This document shows positions 15,009 through 22,456 of a DNA stretch of 24,991 nt, in pieces; the stretch's first letter is position 1; the number at the start of each line of letters is the position of its first letter. Below the pieces are notes generated by a model. The model was not told the origin of the DNA and ran no database searches. It saw only the letters and a program-made list of their open reading frames with translations. The stretch comes from a virus. The translations under genes and the position numbers were made by a program. The DNA lies in the IMG/VR virus record IMGVR_UViG_3300037325_000340, positions 1 to 24,991 of that record. One strand, written 5' to 3'.

Positions 15009-15825
15009 TCTGGACCTCCTGTTCGTAAAGGGTGGTGAATTCGGTCAGCCAGGCCGCCGCGCGCCGGATCGGCGCGAGGTCGATGGCGTAACGTGATGCC
15101 GACGGGATGCGACGGACCGCCTCCGCAGGGGCGGGCTGCTCGTCGATCCGTTCGACGATTTCCACGATGCGCTCGTGGATGGCGCGGTCTTCCGGCGTGC
15201 CGAATACCGCGACCTGGCGGGCGCGCTCCGCTGGCGTGAGAGCGGGTGCTTTCGTTTCCTCAAGCCGCGGGACACTTTCCTGTGTGCGCCGCAGCCGGTT
15301 GATCGACCGCTGCAACCGCTCGTCTGCCGCGCGGCGCACTGCAGACCGTGTGGGTTCCTCGCCGCGGGCCAACCGCTCATCAAGGGTGCGGCGAACGATG
15401 CCAGGATCAGCAACCTCGGCGTCGCGGAGCTGGCGTGCCTCATGGATCTGGTCACGGCGCAGGCCGAGATCAGCTGCGGTGGCAGTGTTGCGATCTTCAA
15501 CAGTGCTTCGGTTGCCACCGTTACGCTTGACCTCACCGCGAGCCTGTGCGGCGTCGTATTCGTCCGCCAGCCGGCGCTTCGCGAGTGCCTCGATTTCCAG
15601 CGCATCGGCCTGAGCCCGATGCGTTGCTGCAATCAGGTCGTCATGAGCGGCCTTTGCGCGCTGGAAGCGAGACGCACGCTTTGCGGCATCATAAGCGAGT
15701 GACGCAACATCGCGCGCTTCCAGCACCTCGGCGGCCGTCCTTGCCCCGGCCAGCATCTTGGCCGCGCGGTCGATCAGGGCCGGAAGATTCTGGGCATCGG
15801 CGACGACCACTACGAGCGCTGTCAT
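14986..15825 (-). CDS. Long helical/coiled-coil phage protein with possible HTH (279 aa)
   Basis: Residues about 10-100 are Ala/Arg/Glu-rich helices likely to form a coiled coil. Residues about 105-150 (RSTVEDRNTATAADLGLRRD, then QIHEARQLRDAEVADPGIVR) resemble the ParB/KorB-type helix-turn-helix region of phage proteins that assess DNA or nucleoid state. A charged helical stretch follows. No enzyme motif is visible. The start forms a TAATG overlap with the upstream gene. The role is unknown; DNA binding is an inference from the HTH-like segment. Confidence 0.65.
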   Translation of the reverse strand: MTALVVVVADAQNLPALIDRAAKMLAGARTAAEVLEARDVASLAYDAAKRASRFQRAKAAHDDLIAATHRAQADALEIEALAKRRLADEYDAAQARGEVKRNGGNRSTVEDRNTATAADLGLRRDQIHEARQLRDAEVADPGIVRRTLDERLARGEEPTRSAVRRAADERLQRSINRLRRTQESVPRLEETKAPALTPAERARQVAVFGTPEDRAIHERIVEIVERIDEQPAPAEAVRRIPSASRYAIDLAPIRRAAAWLTEFTTLYEQEVQNGTDAFE

Positions 15826-16310
15826 TAGGCACCCCCTTGCGGGAGAATCTCGACCTTCAGCGTGCCGGTCCGCACTGTGCGCGCGGGCTCGAAACCCTGA
15901 CGGATGGCGTCAGGCCAAGCGACATAGTTGCGTTCCGGCACCTTGAAGCTGATCTCGACATATTCGGCAGGGTCGTCGCCAGCGGCGCGGATGCGCTCGA
16001 CCATGGCGGCAAGCCGGTTCTGATCCCAATCCACCCTTTTCGGAAGATCGGCGACGATGGTGAAATCACCCTCGTCAAAGCGCACTGTGCCGGTGTCCTT
16101 GCCCGAAGCGCTGCGCTCTTCGGCAGCGCGTGCGGCAAACCGGACCTCCAGCGCGGCGTTGAGGCGGGTGGTGACGGCCTTCATCTGTTTGGCGGCCGCG
16201 TCGATCTCGCGCTGCAGGACGGCCAGCAGGTCGACTGGAAGCAGAGCAATTTCACCCACGGGCAAATTGATCAACTCGTTGATGTCGGGAGTGTTGTCGG
16301 GAAAAGGCAT
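15825..16310 (-). CDS. Conserved phage protein of unknown function (161 aa)
   Basis: The N-terminal third (LPVDLLAVLQREIDAAAKQM and onward) is a long helix that may form a coiled coil. The C-terminal part (VRFDEGDFTIVADLPKRVDW; then DDPAEYVEISFKVPERNY) looks beta-rich and resembles conserved Rhodobacterales prophage proteins without an assigned role. AAGGAG lies 6 nt before the ATG. Its stop overlaps the next start (TAATG). It belongs to the first half of the leftward early operon, before the recombination genes. Confidence 0.7.
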   Translation of the reverse strand: MPFPDNTPDINELINLPVGEIALLPVDLLAVLQREIDAAAKQMKAVTTRLNAALEVRFAARAAEERSASGKDTGTVRFDEGDFTIVADLPKRVDWDQNRLAAMVERIRAAGDDPAEYVEISFKVPERNYVAWPDAIRQGFEPARTVRTGTLKVEILPQGGA

Positions 16311-16340
16311 TTGGGTCTCCTTGTTGGGGAATAGGGCGGA

Positions 16341-16688
16341 TCAGGCGGCCTCGAGCAGGCGCACCGAAATCGAGGCACCGGCCTTGCGTGGTTTGCGCCG
16401 GGCAACGGCGATGTAGGCGAACTGGTCGGGGCCGATCCGGGCCTGCACGAGGTGGACCAGATCCTGTTCGGCGGCGCGCAAGGCGGCAGAGGCCACTAGG
16501 CGCAATGCGCGCTGTTGATCAGAGAGCAGTTTGGAAACAACGCCGGTCGCATCGACGGCGAGAAAGCCGCGATGGTAGACGAGTGTCTCGCCGGGCGCGG
16601 CTTGTGCCACCCATGCGCAGAAGGCGATCTCGTCGGTCGATGCGTAGATCGGCGCCACATGAGCGAGCTTAAAACTGGCCATCATCAT
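16341..16688 (-). CDS. Conserved phage protein, 'YHRGFLAVD' type (115 aa)
   Basis: The signature is ETLVYHRGFLAVDATG, followed by ALRAAEQDLVHLVQARIGPD and FAYIAVARRK. This pattern recurs in alphaproteobacterial prophages next to an HTH gene like the one upstream here. Its function is unknown. Three consecutive ATGs begin the gene; the first (16688) shares an ATGA overlap with the HTH stop, and the third (16682) is also possible. The small size and basic C-terminus leave DNA or protein binding open. Confidence 0.7.
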   Translation of the reverse strand: MMMASFKLAHVAPIYASTDEIAFCAWVAQAAPGETLVYHRGFLAVDATGVVSKLLSDQQRALRLVASAALRAAEQDLVHLVQARIGPDQFAYIAVARRKPRKAGASISVRLLEAA

Positions 16689-16897
16689 GCCGCCCCTGCC
16701 CCGACGACCGAGGTCGTGTTCTGGCGCAACTGCGCTTGCTCAAAGGCAAGAATGTCATCGAGCCGGTAAACCACCCGCCCGCCGATCTTCATGTAAACGG
16801 GGCCTTCCCCGACCCAGCGCCAGCGTTCCAGCGTGCGGGGGGAGATCGTCCAGCGCCGCGCGAGGTCTGTCTGAGTGAGGCAAGTCTTTTGCTGCAT
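16685..16897 (-). CDS. MerR/AlpA-type helix-turn-helix protein (70 aa)
   Basis: TQTDLARRWTISPRTLERWR followed by YMKIGGRVVYRLDDILAFEQ is the helix-turn-helix plus wing of excisionase/AlpA-like (HTH_17) proteins. It would bind DNA as a small regulator or recombination directionality factor. No integrase is in the window to pair it with. I chose the ATG at 16897 because GGGAG lies 6 nt upstream; an in-frame extension to 16966 is less likely. A repeat-bearing gap (16898-17112) precedes it and may hold its target sites. Confidence 0.8.
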   Translation of the reverse strand: MQQKTCLTQTDLARRWTISPRTLERWRWVGEGPVYMKIGGRVVYRLDDILAFEQAQLRQNTTSVVGAGAA

Positions 16898-16945
16898 CGT
16901 TGTCTCCCGGTGTTGGTTGTCGGGAACAAGATGCAATATTCGGCT

Positions 16946-17042
16946 GTGGGATGTCGTCGGGGTCATAGTGGGATACGGAGGGGGATCAGATCGGCCTTGC
17001 GAAACAAGGTGCTGATGCCGGGAGGGGGATCACCATCCCACT
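16946..17042. promoter_or_regulatory. Repeat-bearing control region: GTGGGAT sites and 12-bp direct repeat
   Basis: The 215-bp gap upstream of the HTH gene contains the perfect 12-bp direct repeat GGAGGGGGATCA at 16977-16988 and 17021-17032. It also has three GTGGGAT elements: two on the plus strand (16946-16952 and 16968-16974, 22 bp apart) and one inverted (17035-17041). AGTGGGAT (16967-16974) and ATCCCACT (17035-17042) bracket the direct repeats. A small hairpin CCTTG-CGAAA-CAAGG is at 16995-17009. The arrangement suggests operators for the HTH protein or the early regulator, by inference. Confidence 0.45.
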
Positions 17043-17112
17043 GCGGCCCCACACCCCATCCCCCACCGCAGCCAGTAGAGGGATCGAATCGCCCCGGAAA
17101 ACTTGCGCTCGG

Positions 17113-17796
17113 TCAGACGCCTGCGAGGCTGTAGAGCCCGCGCTGATTCGAGGCGATGAGGTCGCGCCAGTGCTTCTGGGATTTGAAGACGTCGGACATC
17201 TTCATGCTTCTCGAGCCCGCAGCCGACAGGATCGCCTTGCCGCTTAGCCAGGGGTTGCCGGCGCGTGCTGCGTCATGCAGCACCCGCACAACCTGCGCCT
17301 GGATCGGGCCCAGCCGGAATTCACGTCCCTGGCAGCGGACGTGATGATAGTCCGGTGATGCCAGAAACGTCGGCTGCGCAGCCTCGGCCCGCGCCCCAGA
17401 AAACCCTGATTTTGCTTCGAAACGATCCCGCTCTTCGCGGCGGAGCAGCAGATCTCCGACATTGAACAACACTGGTTCCGAGTCATCCCAGAGTGACGCA
17501 TAATCTGCCTTCGGGGTCCGAAACTCGGTCACAACCAGTTCGCCACAACGAAACAACCGAAATGCATCACGCGCGTTAAGATCCACGAGCCCGCTGAAGT
17601 GCTTTCGTTCCACAGGAACATTGTAGCGTCGGCCGTCATCCGTCATCTCGTGATCGCCGAACTCGACAGGCAGGCCAAACACCCTCACTGACAGGCGCAG
17701 CTTGTCGTTTTCGGCAAGGTAGATCAGGTCTGCCTCGGGAAGCGACCAGCGGTCGAGGATCTCTGGGAGGGTAAAATATGCCTTCTCGATCTCCAT
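17113..17796 (-). CDS. First gene of the leftward early operon; unknown, possible C-terminal winged helix (227 aa)
   Basis: The N-terminal part (MEIEKAYFTLPEILDRWSLP) resembles a helix-turn-helix/specificity segment found in phage proteins that select sites. The C-terminal 80 residues (FRLGPIQAQVVRVLHDAARA; then LSGKAILSAAGSRSMKMSDV; then WRDLIASNQRGLYSL) look like a winged-helix DNA-binding unit. I cannot name a family. GGGGGACAGG precedes the ATG. It diverges from the repressor gene with 108 bp between, the usual place for a Cro-like or early regulatory gene, so a regulatory role is plausible but unproven. Confidence 0.65.
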   Translation of the reverse strand: MEIEKAYFTLPEILDRWSLPEADLIYLAENDKLRLSVRVFGLPVEFGDHEMTDDGRRYNVPVERKHFSGLVDLNARDAFRLFRCGELVVTEFRTPKADYASLWDDSEPVLFNVGDLLLRREERDRFEAKSGFSGARAEAAQPTFLASPDYHHVRCQGREFRLGPIQAQVVRVLHDAARAGNPWLSGKAILSAAGSRSMKMSDVFKSQKHWRDLIASNQRGLYSLAGV

Positions 17797-17844
17797 CCTG
17801 TCCCCCGATTCCGATGCAAAGTGTCTGGCTTTTGTTCTAGCCGC

Positions 17845-17885
17845 TTGACGATCCCAATTAAATCCTGTCTTATCCTATCTTATCC
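17845..17885 (+). promoter_or_regulatory. Repressor promoter with overlapping TCTTATCC direct repeats
   Basis: A -35 box TTGACG (17845-17850), a 17-bp spacer and a -10 box TCTTAT (17868-17873) point to the repressor gene at 17905. TCTTATCC occurs twice, at 17868-17875 and 17878-17885, 10 bp apart, so both lie on the same helix face and cover the -10 box and start region. This is a good candidate for an autoregulatory operator. The promoter of the divergent leftward operon should lie in the same 108 bp, but I see no strong one. Confidence 0.55.
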
Positions 17886-17904
17886 ACATAGCGCTGGGGA
17901 CAAC

Positions 17905-18585
17905 ATGAGAGAGAACCACACCTTGGCCGACCGCCTGCGCGCCCGCTCAGATCAGCTTGGCCTGGCACCGGCCCATGTCGCAGAAATGGCAGGGGTCAAC
18001 CGCTCCTTCGTCTATGACATCCTGCGCGGGCGATCCGTGCGCCCCGGCATCGACCGGCTGGCCGATGTCGCCCGGGTGTTGAAGGTGGATCGCGATTGGC
18101 TGATCCACGGCATCGGCGAGGTAGAAGGCGCGTCACCCTTCATCGACAATCCCGACGATACCTTTGTGGCGATTGCCCATGCCAGTCCCCGCCCGGCGAT
18201 GGGCGGTGGGGCCGTCGTGGGCAATGAAGATGGTGACACGCCCGGCCGGGCCTATCACTTCCGCCGCTCGTGGATAAAGGACAGCCTCAAGGCCAGCCCG
18301 TCTCAGCTCCGCATCATGCATGTCGCGGGTGACAGCATGGCACCGACCCTGCTCGACGGCGATACTGTGCTGGTAGACATGACCCGCCGCACCCCCAACC
18401 CGCCTGGGATCTTCGTGGTGCATGACGGCATGGGGCTGGTCGCCAAACGGCTCGAACACGTTCCCAACAGCGATCCGCCCGCCGTGCGCATCATTTCTGA
18501 CAACCCCCTCTACAGACCCTATGAATGCACGGCGGAGGAGATCAATATCATCGGGCGTATTCGCTGGTTTGCACGGGAGATATGA
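17905..18585 (+). CDS. CI-type phage repressor: XRE HTH + S24 peptidase fold (226 aa)
   Basis: Residues about 5-65 form a helix-turn-helix (LAPAHVAEMAGVNRSFVYDI). The C-terminal half has the S24 fold, with Ser144 in HVAGDSMAPTL and Lys181 in GLVAKRLE, the catalytic pair of LexA/CI proteins. No Ala-Gly or Cys-Gly dipeptide is visible in the hinge (about 95-120), so self-cleavage by the usual route is not evident. It would keep the leftward operon off in the lysogen. I chose the ATG at 17905, which follows GGGGA and the promoter at 17845-17873. The longer frame from 17821 begins upstream of that promoter. Confidence 0.85.
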   Translation: MRENHTLADRLRARSDQLGLAPAHVAEMAGVNRSFVYDILRGRSVRPGIDRLADVARVLKVDRDWLIHGIGEVEGASPFIDNPDDTFVAIAHASPRPAMGGGAVVGNEDGDTPGRAYHFRRSWIKDSLKASPSQLRIMHVAGDSMAPTLLDGDTVLVDMTRRTPNPPGIFVVHDGMGLVAKRLEHVPNSDPPAVRIISDNPLYRPYECTAEEINIIGRIRWFAREI

Positions 18586-18588
18586 AAA

Positions 18589-18834
18589 GTGAGCCATGTC
18601 ATCATTCGCGGTAATAATGGCCGCCGCCATGAAGTCGACTTTGATAATGCTGAAATCACAGTTGAAGTTTACGCCAACGAAGAAAACGTAGAGTTAGTGA
18701 TCGAGGCGCTGGATGAGGGCCATCCTTCGGAAAAGACGAGATTTGCTTTGGTCAATATTCCGAGACCTGCCTTTGACAAAGCAATGGCGGAAATGGCGCG
18801 ATCCAAGGGCACAGCCCTCAAAGCAGTCGATTGA
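18589..18834 (+). CDS. Small acidic protein of unknown function (81 aa)
   Basis: The protein starts with GTG and reads (M)SHVIIRGNNGRRHEVDFDNA, then ITVEVYANEENVELVIEALD. It looks like a small alpha/beta protein with an acidic surface. No family is recognised. It begins three bases after the repressor stop and its TGA overlaps the TTG start of the RecD2-like gene, so the three genes are probably one message. Base composition is less GC-rich than the neighbours. A partner or regulator of the helicase is conceivable from the coupling alone. Confidence 0.6.
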   Translation: MSHVIIRGNNGRRHEVDFDNAEITVEVYANEENVELVIEALDEGHPSEKTRFALVNIPRPAFDKAMAEMARSKGTALKAVD

Positions 18835-21032
18835 CAAACAACGCTCCAGAAACCGAGGTTCTGGCGGGCCTAGTTGAAAGGGTGACCTTCCACAGCCAGG
18901 AGTCGGGCTTTTGCGTCCTGCGCATCAAGGCGCGCGGCCACCGGGATCTCGTGACCACGATCGGTCATGCGGCGATGATTTCTGCGGGGGAATGGGTGAC
19001 CGCGTCAGGCGAATGGACCAATGATCATACGCACGGTCTGCAATTCCGCGCACGGTTCCTGAAAACCTCCGCACCTACATCGCTCGATGGCGTCGAGAAA
19101 TACCTTGGCTCCGGCATGATCCGGGGCATCGGGCCGGTGTACGCCAAACGGATGGTCAAGATGTTCGGCGAGGACGTGTTTGACCTGATTGAGGCCGAGC
19201 CTGCGCGCTTGCGGGAAGTCGATGGCATCGGGCCGAAACGCGCTGACAAGATCACGTCCGCATGGGCCGACCAAAAGGTCATCCGCGAGATCATGGTGTT
19301 TCTGCACAGTCACGGGGTTGGAACCGCGCGGGCCGTGCGCATCTTCAAGACCTATGGCATCGACGCCGTGCAGGTGATGAGCGAGGATCCCTATCGCTTG
19401 GCGCGGGATATTCGCGGCATTGGGTTCCGCACGGCGGATCTGATCGCCGAGAAACTCGGGATCGAAAAGACCGCCATGATCCGTGTGCGCGCCGGAATTT
19501 CCTATGCCCTGACCGAAGCCATGGGCAACGGTCATTGCGGTTTGCCGCTTGCTGAGCTGATCCCGCTATCCATCAAACTGCTCGAGGTTCCTGAAGACCT
19601 GATCCAGACCGCGATCGACCTGGAATTGACCGAAGGTACCGTGACGGCCGACACCGTGGCCGATACCCCCTGCGTCTTCCTGAACGGGCTTTACCATGCA
19701 GAGAAAGGTGTCGCGGATCGTTTCCGCCATCTCGTCTCGGGCCCTCGTCCCTGGCCTGATATCGATGCCGACAAGGCGCTTCCCTGGATCGAGAAGAAGA
19801 CCGGTCTGACCCTTGCTCCGACACAAGCTGGGGCCATTCGTCTCGCGCTTCGCTCCAAGGTCATGGTGATCACGGGCGGCCCCGGCGTGGGCAAGACCAC
19901 CATCGTCAACTCGATCCTGCAGATCCTGGCGGCAAAGGCGGTCACGCTGCTGCTGTGCGCCCCGACCGGGCGGGCCGCCAAACGGATGAAAGAAGCGACT
20001 GGTATGGAAGCGAAGACCATCCACCGCATGCTGGAAATTGACCCGAAGACGTTCGGTTTCAAGCGCAACGAGGAAAGCCCGCTCGAGTGCGATCTGCTGG
20101 TCGTTGATGAAAGCTCGATGGTCGACATTTCCCTGATGCATTCGCTGCTCAAGGCCGTACCAAATCACGCTGCGGTCCTGATTGTCGGAGACATCGACCA
20201 GTTGCCCTCAGTCGGCCCCGGGCAGGTGCTGGCCGATATCATCGGATCGAACGCGATTCCGGTCGTGCGACTGACGGAAGTGTTCCGGCAAGCCGCCCAG
20301 AGCAAGATCATCACCAGCGCCCACCGGATCAACCAGGGCCAGATACCGGACCTGACCAAGCCGGACGGCGAGAGCGATTTCTATTTTGTGCCGGCCGAAG
20401 ACCCGGAGCAGGCCGTCGTGCGCATTCTGGATATGGTCAAAAACCGGATCCCGAAGCGTTTTGGTCTGGATCCCATTCGGGACATCCAAGTTCTCTGTCC
20501 AATGAATCGGGGCGGTGTCGGCGCCCGCTCGCTCAACATCGAACTTCAGGCGGCGCTGAACCCCTTGGGGGAAAACAAGGTGGAACGCTTCGGCTCGACC
20601 TTCGCGCCGGGCGACAAGGTCATGCAGATCGAGAACGATTACGACAAGGAGGTCTACAACGGTGACATCGGCTACGTTGAAGGTGTCGATCTCAACGAGG
20701 GAGAACTGACCGCCAGTTTCGACGGCCGGACCGTGAGCTATCTGTTCGGGGAACTCGACACGCTGGTGTTGGCCTACGCCGCGACGATCCACAAAAGCCA
20801 GGGGTCCGAATATCCGGCTGTCGTCATCCCGGTCCTGACGCAGCATTACGCCATGCTTCAGCGCAACCTGCTTTATACCGGGATCACCCGTGGCAAGCGC
20901 CTCGTGGTGATTGTCGGTCAGCGCAAGTCGGTGGCCATCGCCGTGAAAAACGTATCGGGGCGGCGGCGCTGGTCCAAGCTGGATGAGTGGCTTGAGTGCC
21001 CTCATGCAGCCGCCAGCCAAATCCTGGAATGA
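18831..21032 (+). CDS. recD2: RecD2-like ATP-dependent helicase (733 aa)
   Basis: This is an SF1B 5'-3' helicase of the RecD2 class. The N-terminal OB-like domain (to about 85) is followed by tandem helix-hairpin-helix units (MIRGIGPVYAKRM, EVDGIGPKRADKI, DIRGIGFRTADLI). The helicase core has Walker A GGPGVGKTT at about 347-355, motif II VVDESSMVD, motif III-like GDIDQLPSVGPG, motif V IHKSQGSEYPAVVI and motif VI YTGITRGKR. Length matches RecD2. The start is a TTG overlapping the stop of the 81-aa gene (TTGA), which implies translational coupling. Its place downstream of a CI-type repressor is unusual, since replication helicases normally sit in the lytic operon. Confidence 0.9.
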   Translation: MTNNAPETEVLAGLVERVTFHSQESGFCVLRIKARGHRDLVTTIGHAAMISAGEWVTASGEWTNDHTHGLQFRARFLKTSAPTSLDGVEKYLGSGMIRGIGPVYAKRMVKMFGEDVFDLIEAEPARLREVDGIGPKRADKITSAWADQKVIREIMVFLHSHGVGTARAVRIFKTYGIDAVQVMSEDPYRLARDIRGIGFRTADLIAEKLGIEKTAMIRVRAGISYALTEAMGNGHCGLPLAELIPLSIKLLEVPEDLIQTAIDLELTEGTVTADTVADTPCVFLNGLYHAEKGVADRFRHLVSGPRPWPDIDADKALPWIEKKTGLTLAPTQAGAIRLALRSKVMVITGGPGVGKTTIVNSILQILAAKAVTLLLCAPTGRAAKRMKEATGMEAKTIHRMLEIDPKTFGFKRNEESPLECDLLVVDESSMVDISLMHSLLKAVPNHAAVLIVGDIDQLPSVGPGQVLADIIGSNAIPVVRLTEVFRQAAQSKIITSAHRINQGQIPDLTKPDGESDFYFVPAEDPEQAVVRILDMVKNRIPKRFGLDPIRDIQVLCPMNRGGVGARSLNIELQAALNPLGENKVERFGSTFAPGDKVMQIENDYDKEVYNGDIGYVEGVDLNEGELTASFDGRTVSYLFGELDTLVLAYAATIHKSQGSEYPAVVIPVLTQHYAMLQRNLLYTGITRGKRLVVIVGQRKSVAIAVKNVSGRRRWSKLDEWLECPHAAASQILE

Positions 21033-21192
21033 TTTCTCAAGCGCAACCCGAAGGGTGGGATACGGGCTGATGCAGGCGCGGCAAACAGTTATAACCACGC
21101 TTCCGAAGCGGACCTTCACACTGACCGTGCACTCTACTTTAGCCAGCACGTATACCGTTACGGCGAAGCAGACCAGCCCGTGCCTATGTAGA

Positions 21193-21237
21193 AGCAAGAA
21201 ACATTTCGCTTGCTGGGCATGCGCAGAATTGAATAGT
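21193..21237 (+). promoter_or_regulatory. Possible promoter/inverted repeat ahead of the zinc-finger/Hsp70 cassette
   Basis: In the 275-bp gap 21033-21307, AGCAAG (21193-21198) and CTTGCT (21209-21214) form a 6-bp inverted repeat. It overlaps a weak -35-like TTGCTG (21210-21215), which is 16 bp from AATAGT (21232-21237). Matches to consensus are modest. No terminator is visible after the helicase, so read-through from the repressor operon is also possible. Confidence 0.25.
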
Positions 21238-21307
21238 CTGAAAGATGTCAGTGATTTAGACGGGGCGGTGAAGTTCCCACACCTTTTATTTGTTCGGGGG
21301 AGGAGGC

Positions 21308-22456
21308 ATGCCTACATTTGGCTGGATTCGCGAAGACGATCTTGATGCGTTCTATGAGAGCACAGGAAGAATTCTTGATCCCTCTCAGGTCATAGAGCCG
21401 GTTTTTACCTGCCCTTTCTGTGCCTTGGCATTTTCCGCGCAACCAGCGTTTAACGATCACGTCTATGCCAGTCACCGGGTCGAACGGCCGCTTATCATGT
21501 TCCGTGGAAAAGAGCCGGCCGTAAAAGATATTGTTCGCTCGTATCTCGCTCCAGCCGATATCGCGCTAGCAAATACAAGTTTCGCAAAAGTTCATATCAA
21601 CGGGACGAAACCAAAGCAAATGAATGCCGTCGAACTGAACAAGCTCTTAGTCTGGACATCACAAGCAGAAATTAAGCTCGAATTGGTGAATTCTGAGCAG
21701 AAAAACGCGGCTCCAGTGACGTCTTTCTATGGCATCTCTTTCCGAATTGCAGACTCGGAGGCTATAACCAGCGTCGAGAAGGCTTTCACAGAAACTCTTG
21801 TTTCCGCGGCGATCACTCGTGGTTCGATCGACACTTTTCTTTCCGATCAAAGGACACAAGGCGCTGGGAAGGAATACGCTTCTGGCCTTGCCAACTACTG
21901 CTTGGGTATCCTTTTGAAGGAACGCTCAGAAGGGCAAAACCTGACGACTCCACTTTATCGATATCGGGAACTCTATGGGACTGCTCTCGACATCCTGGAA
22001 GATTTTCAGTGCCCACTAGCAATCCTAATCGCGAGCCTCATTCGTTTCTCGATGAATGACTTTGAAGGCAACCGCAGGCGGACGGGTTACCTGAAGCTGG
22101 ATCTCGCGAATGATCTGCTCCGGGACCCAGACCATGACGCCTTACCTTCAAGTTCAGAAAGTGTCAGCCATCGCCCCGTGTGTCCGGTAGACCATGGCAC
22201 GTGGAGAGTTCTCGAGATGGCCTCCCGGCTTGTTGCACAACCGCGGTGGAGCCCCATTCTTGACGATGAATGCAGGGGCCTAGCTCAGTCCGACCTCCTT
22301 GATGAAAGTGATCACCAGAAAGCCTATGCGATTTGGGCGGCGTTCGCCTGGAGATTGGGAGCAAGGGAGAGCATAACCGAGCCGCTGACACAAATTGCCG
22401 AGGTCTATCCCTTCAGCCGATGGGCCCGTGAATATCTGGAGCAAGTATCAACATGA
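21308..22456 (+). CDS. Cassette gene A: C2H2 zinc-finger protein of unknown function (382 aa)
   Basis: Cys35-x2-Cys38-x12-His51-x4-His56 (FTCPFCALAFSAQPAFNDHV...H) is a classical C2H2 zinc finger near the N-terminus, uncommon in bacteria. The remaining ~320 residues are predicted mixed alpha/beta then helical, and I recognise no family, enzyme motif or J-domain HPD. The start ATG follows GGGGGAGGAGG. Its stop overlaps the start of gene B (ATGA), and B likewise overlaps the Hsp70-like gene, so the three are made together. Composition is clearly less GC-rich than the phage genes to its left, suggesting separate acquisition. It may be the target sensor or adaptor of the cassette; this is inference. 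Confidence 0.72.
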   Translation: MPTFGWIREDDLDAFYESTGRILDPSQVIEPVFTCPFCALAFSAQPAFNDHVYASHRVERPLIMFRGKEPAVKDIVRSYLAPADIALANTSFAKVHINGTKPKQMNAVELNKLLVWTSQAEIKLELVNSEQKNAAPVTSFYGISFRIADSEAITSVEKAFTETLVSAAITRGSIDTFLSDQRTQGAGKEYASGLANYCLGILLKERSEGQNLTTPLYRYRELYGTALDILEDFQCPLAILIASLIRFSMNDFEGNRRRTGYLKLDLANDLLRDPDHDALPSSSESVSHRPVCPVDHGTWRVLEMASRLVAQPRWSPILDDECRGLAQSDLLDESDHQKAYAIWAAFAWRLGARESITEPLTQIAEVYPFSRWAREYLEQVST

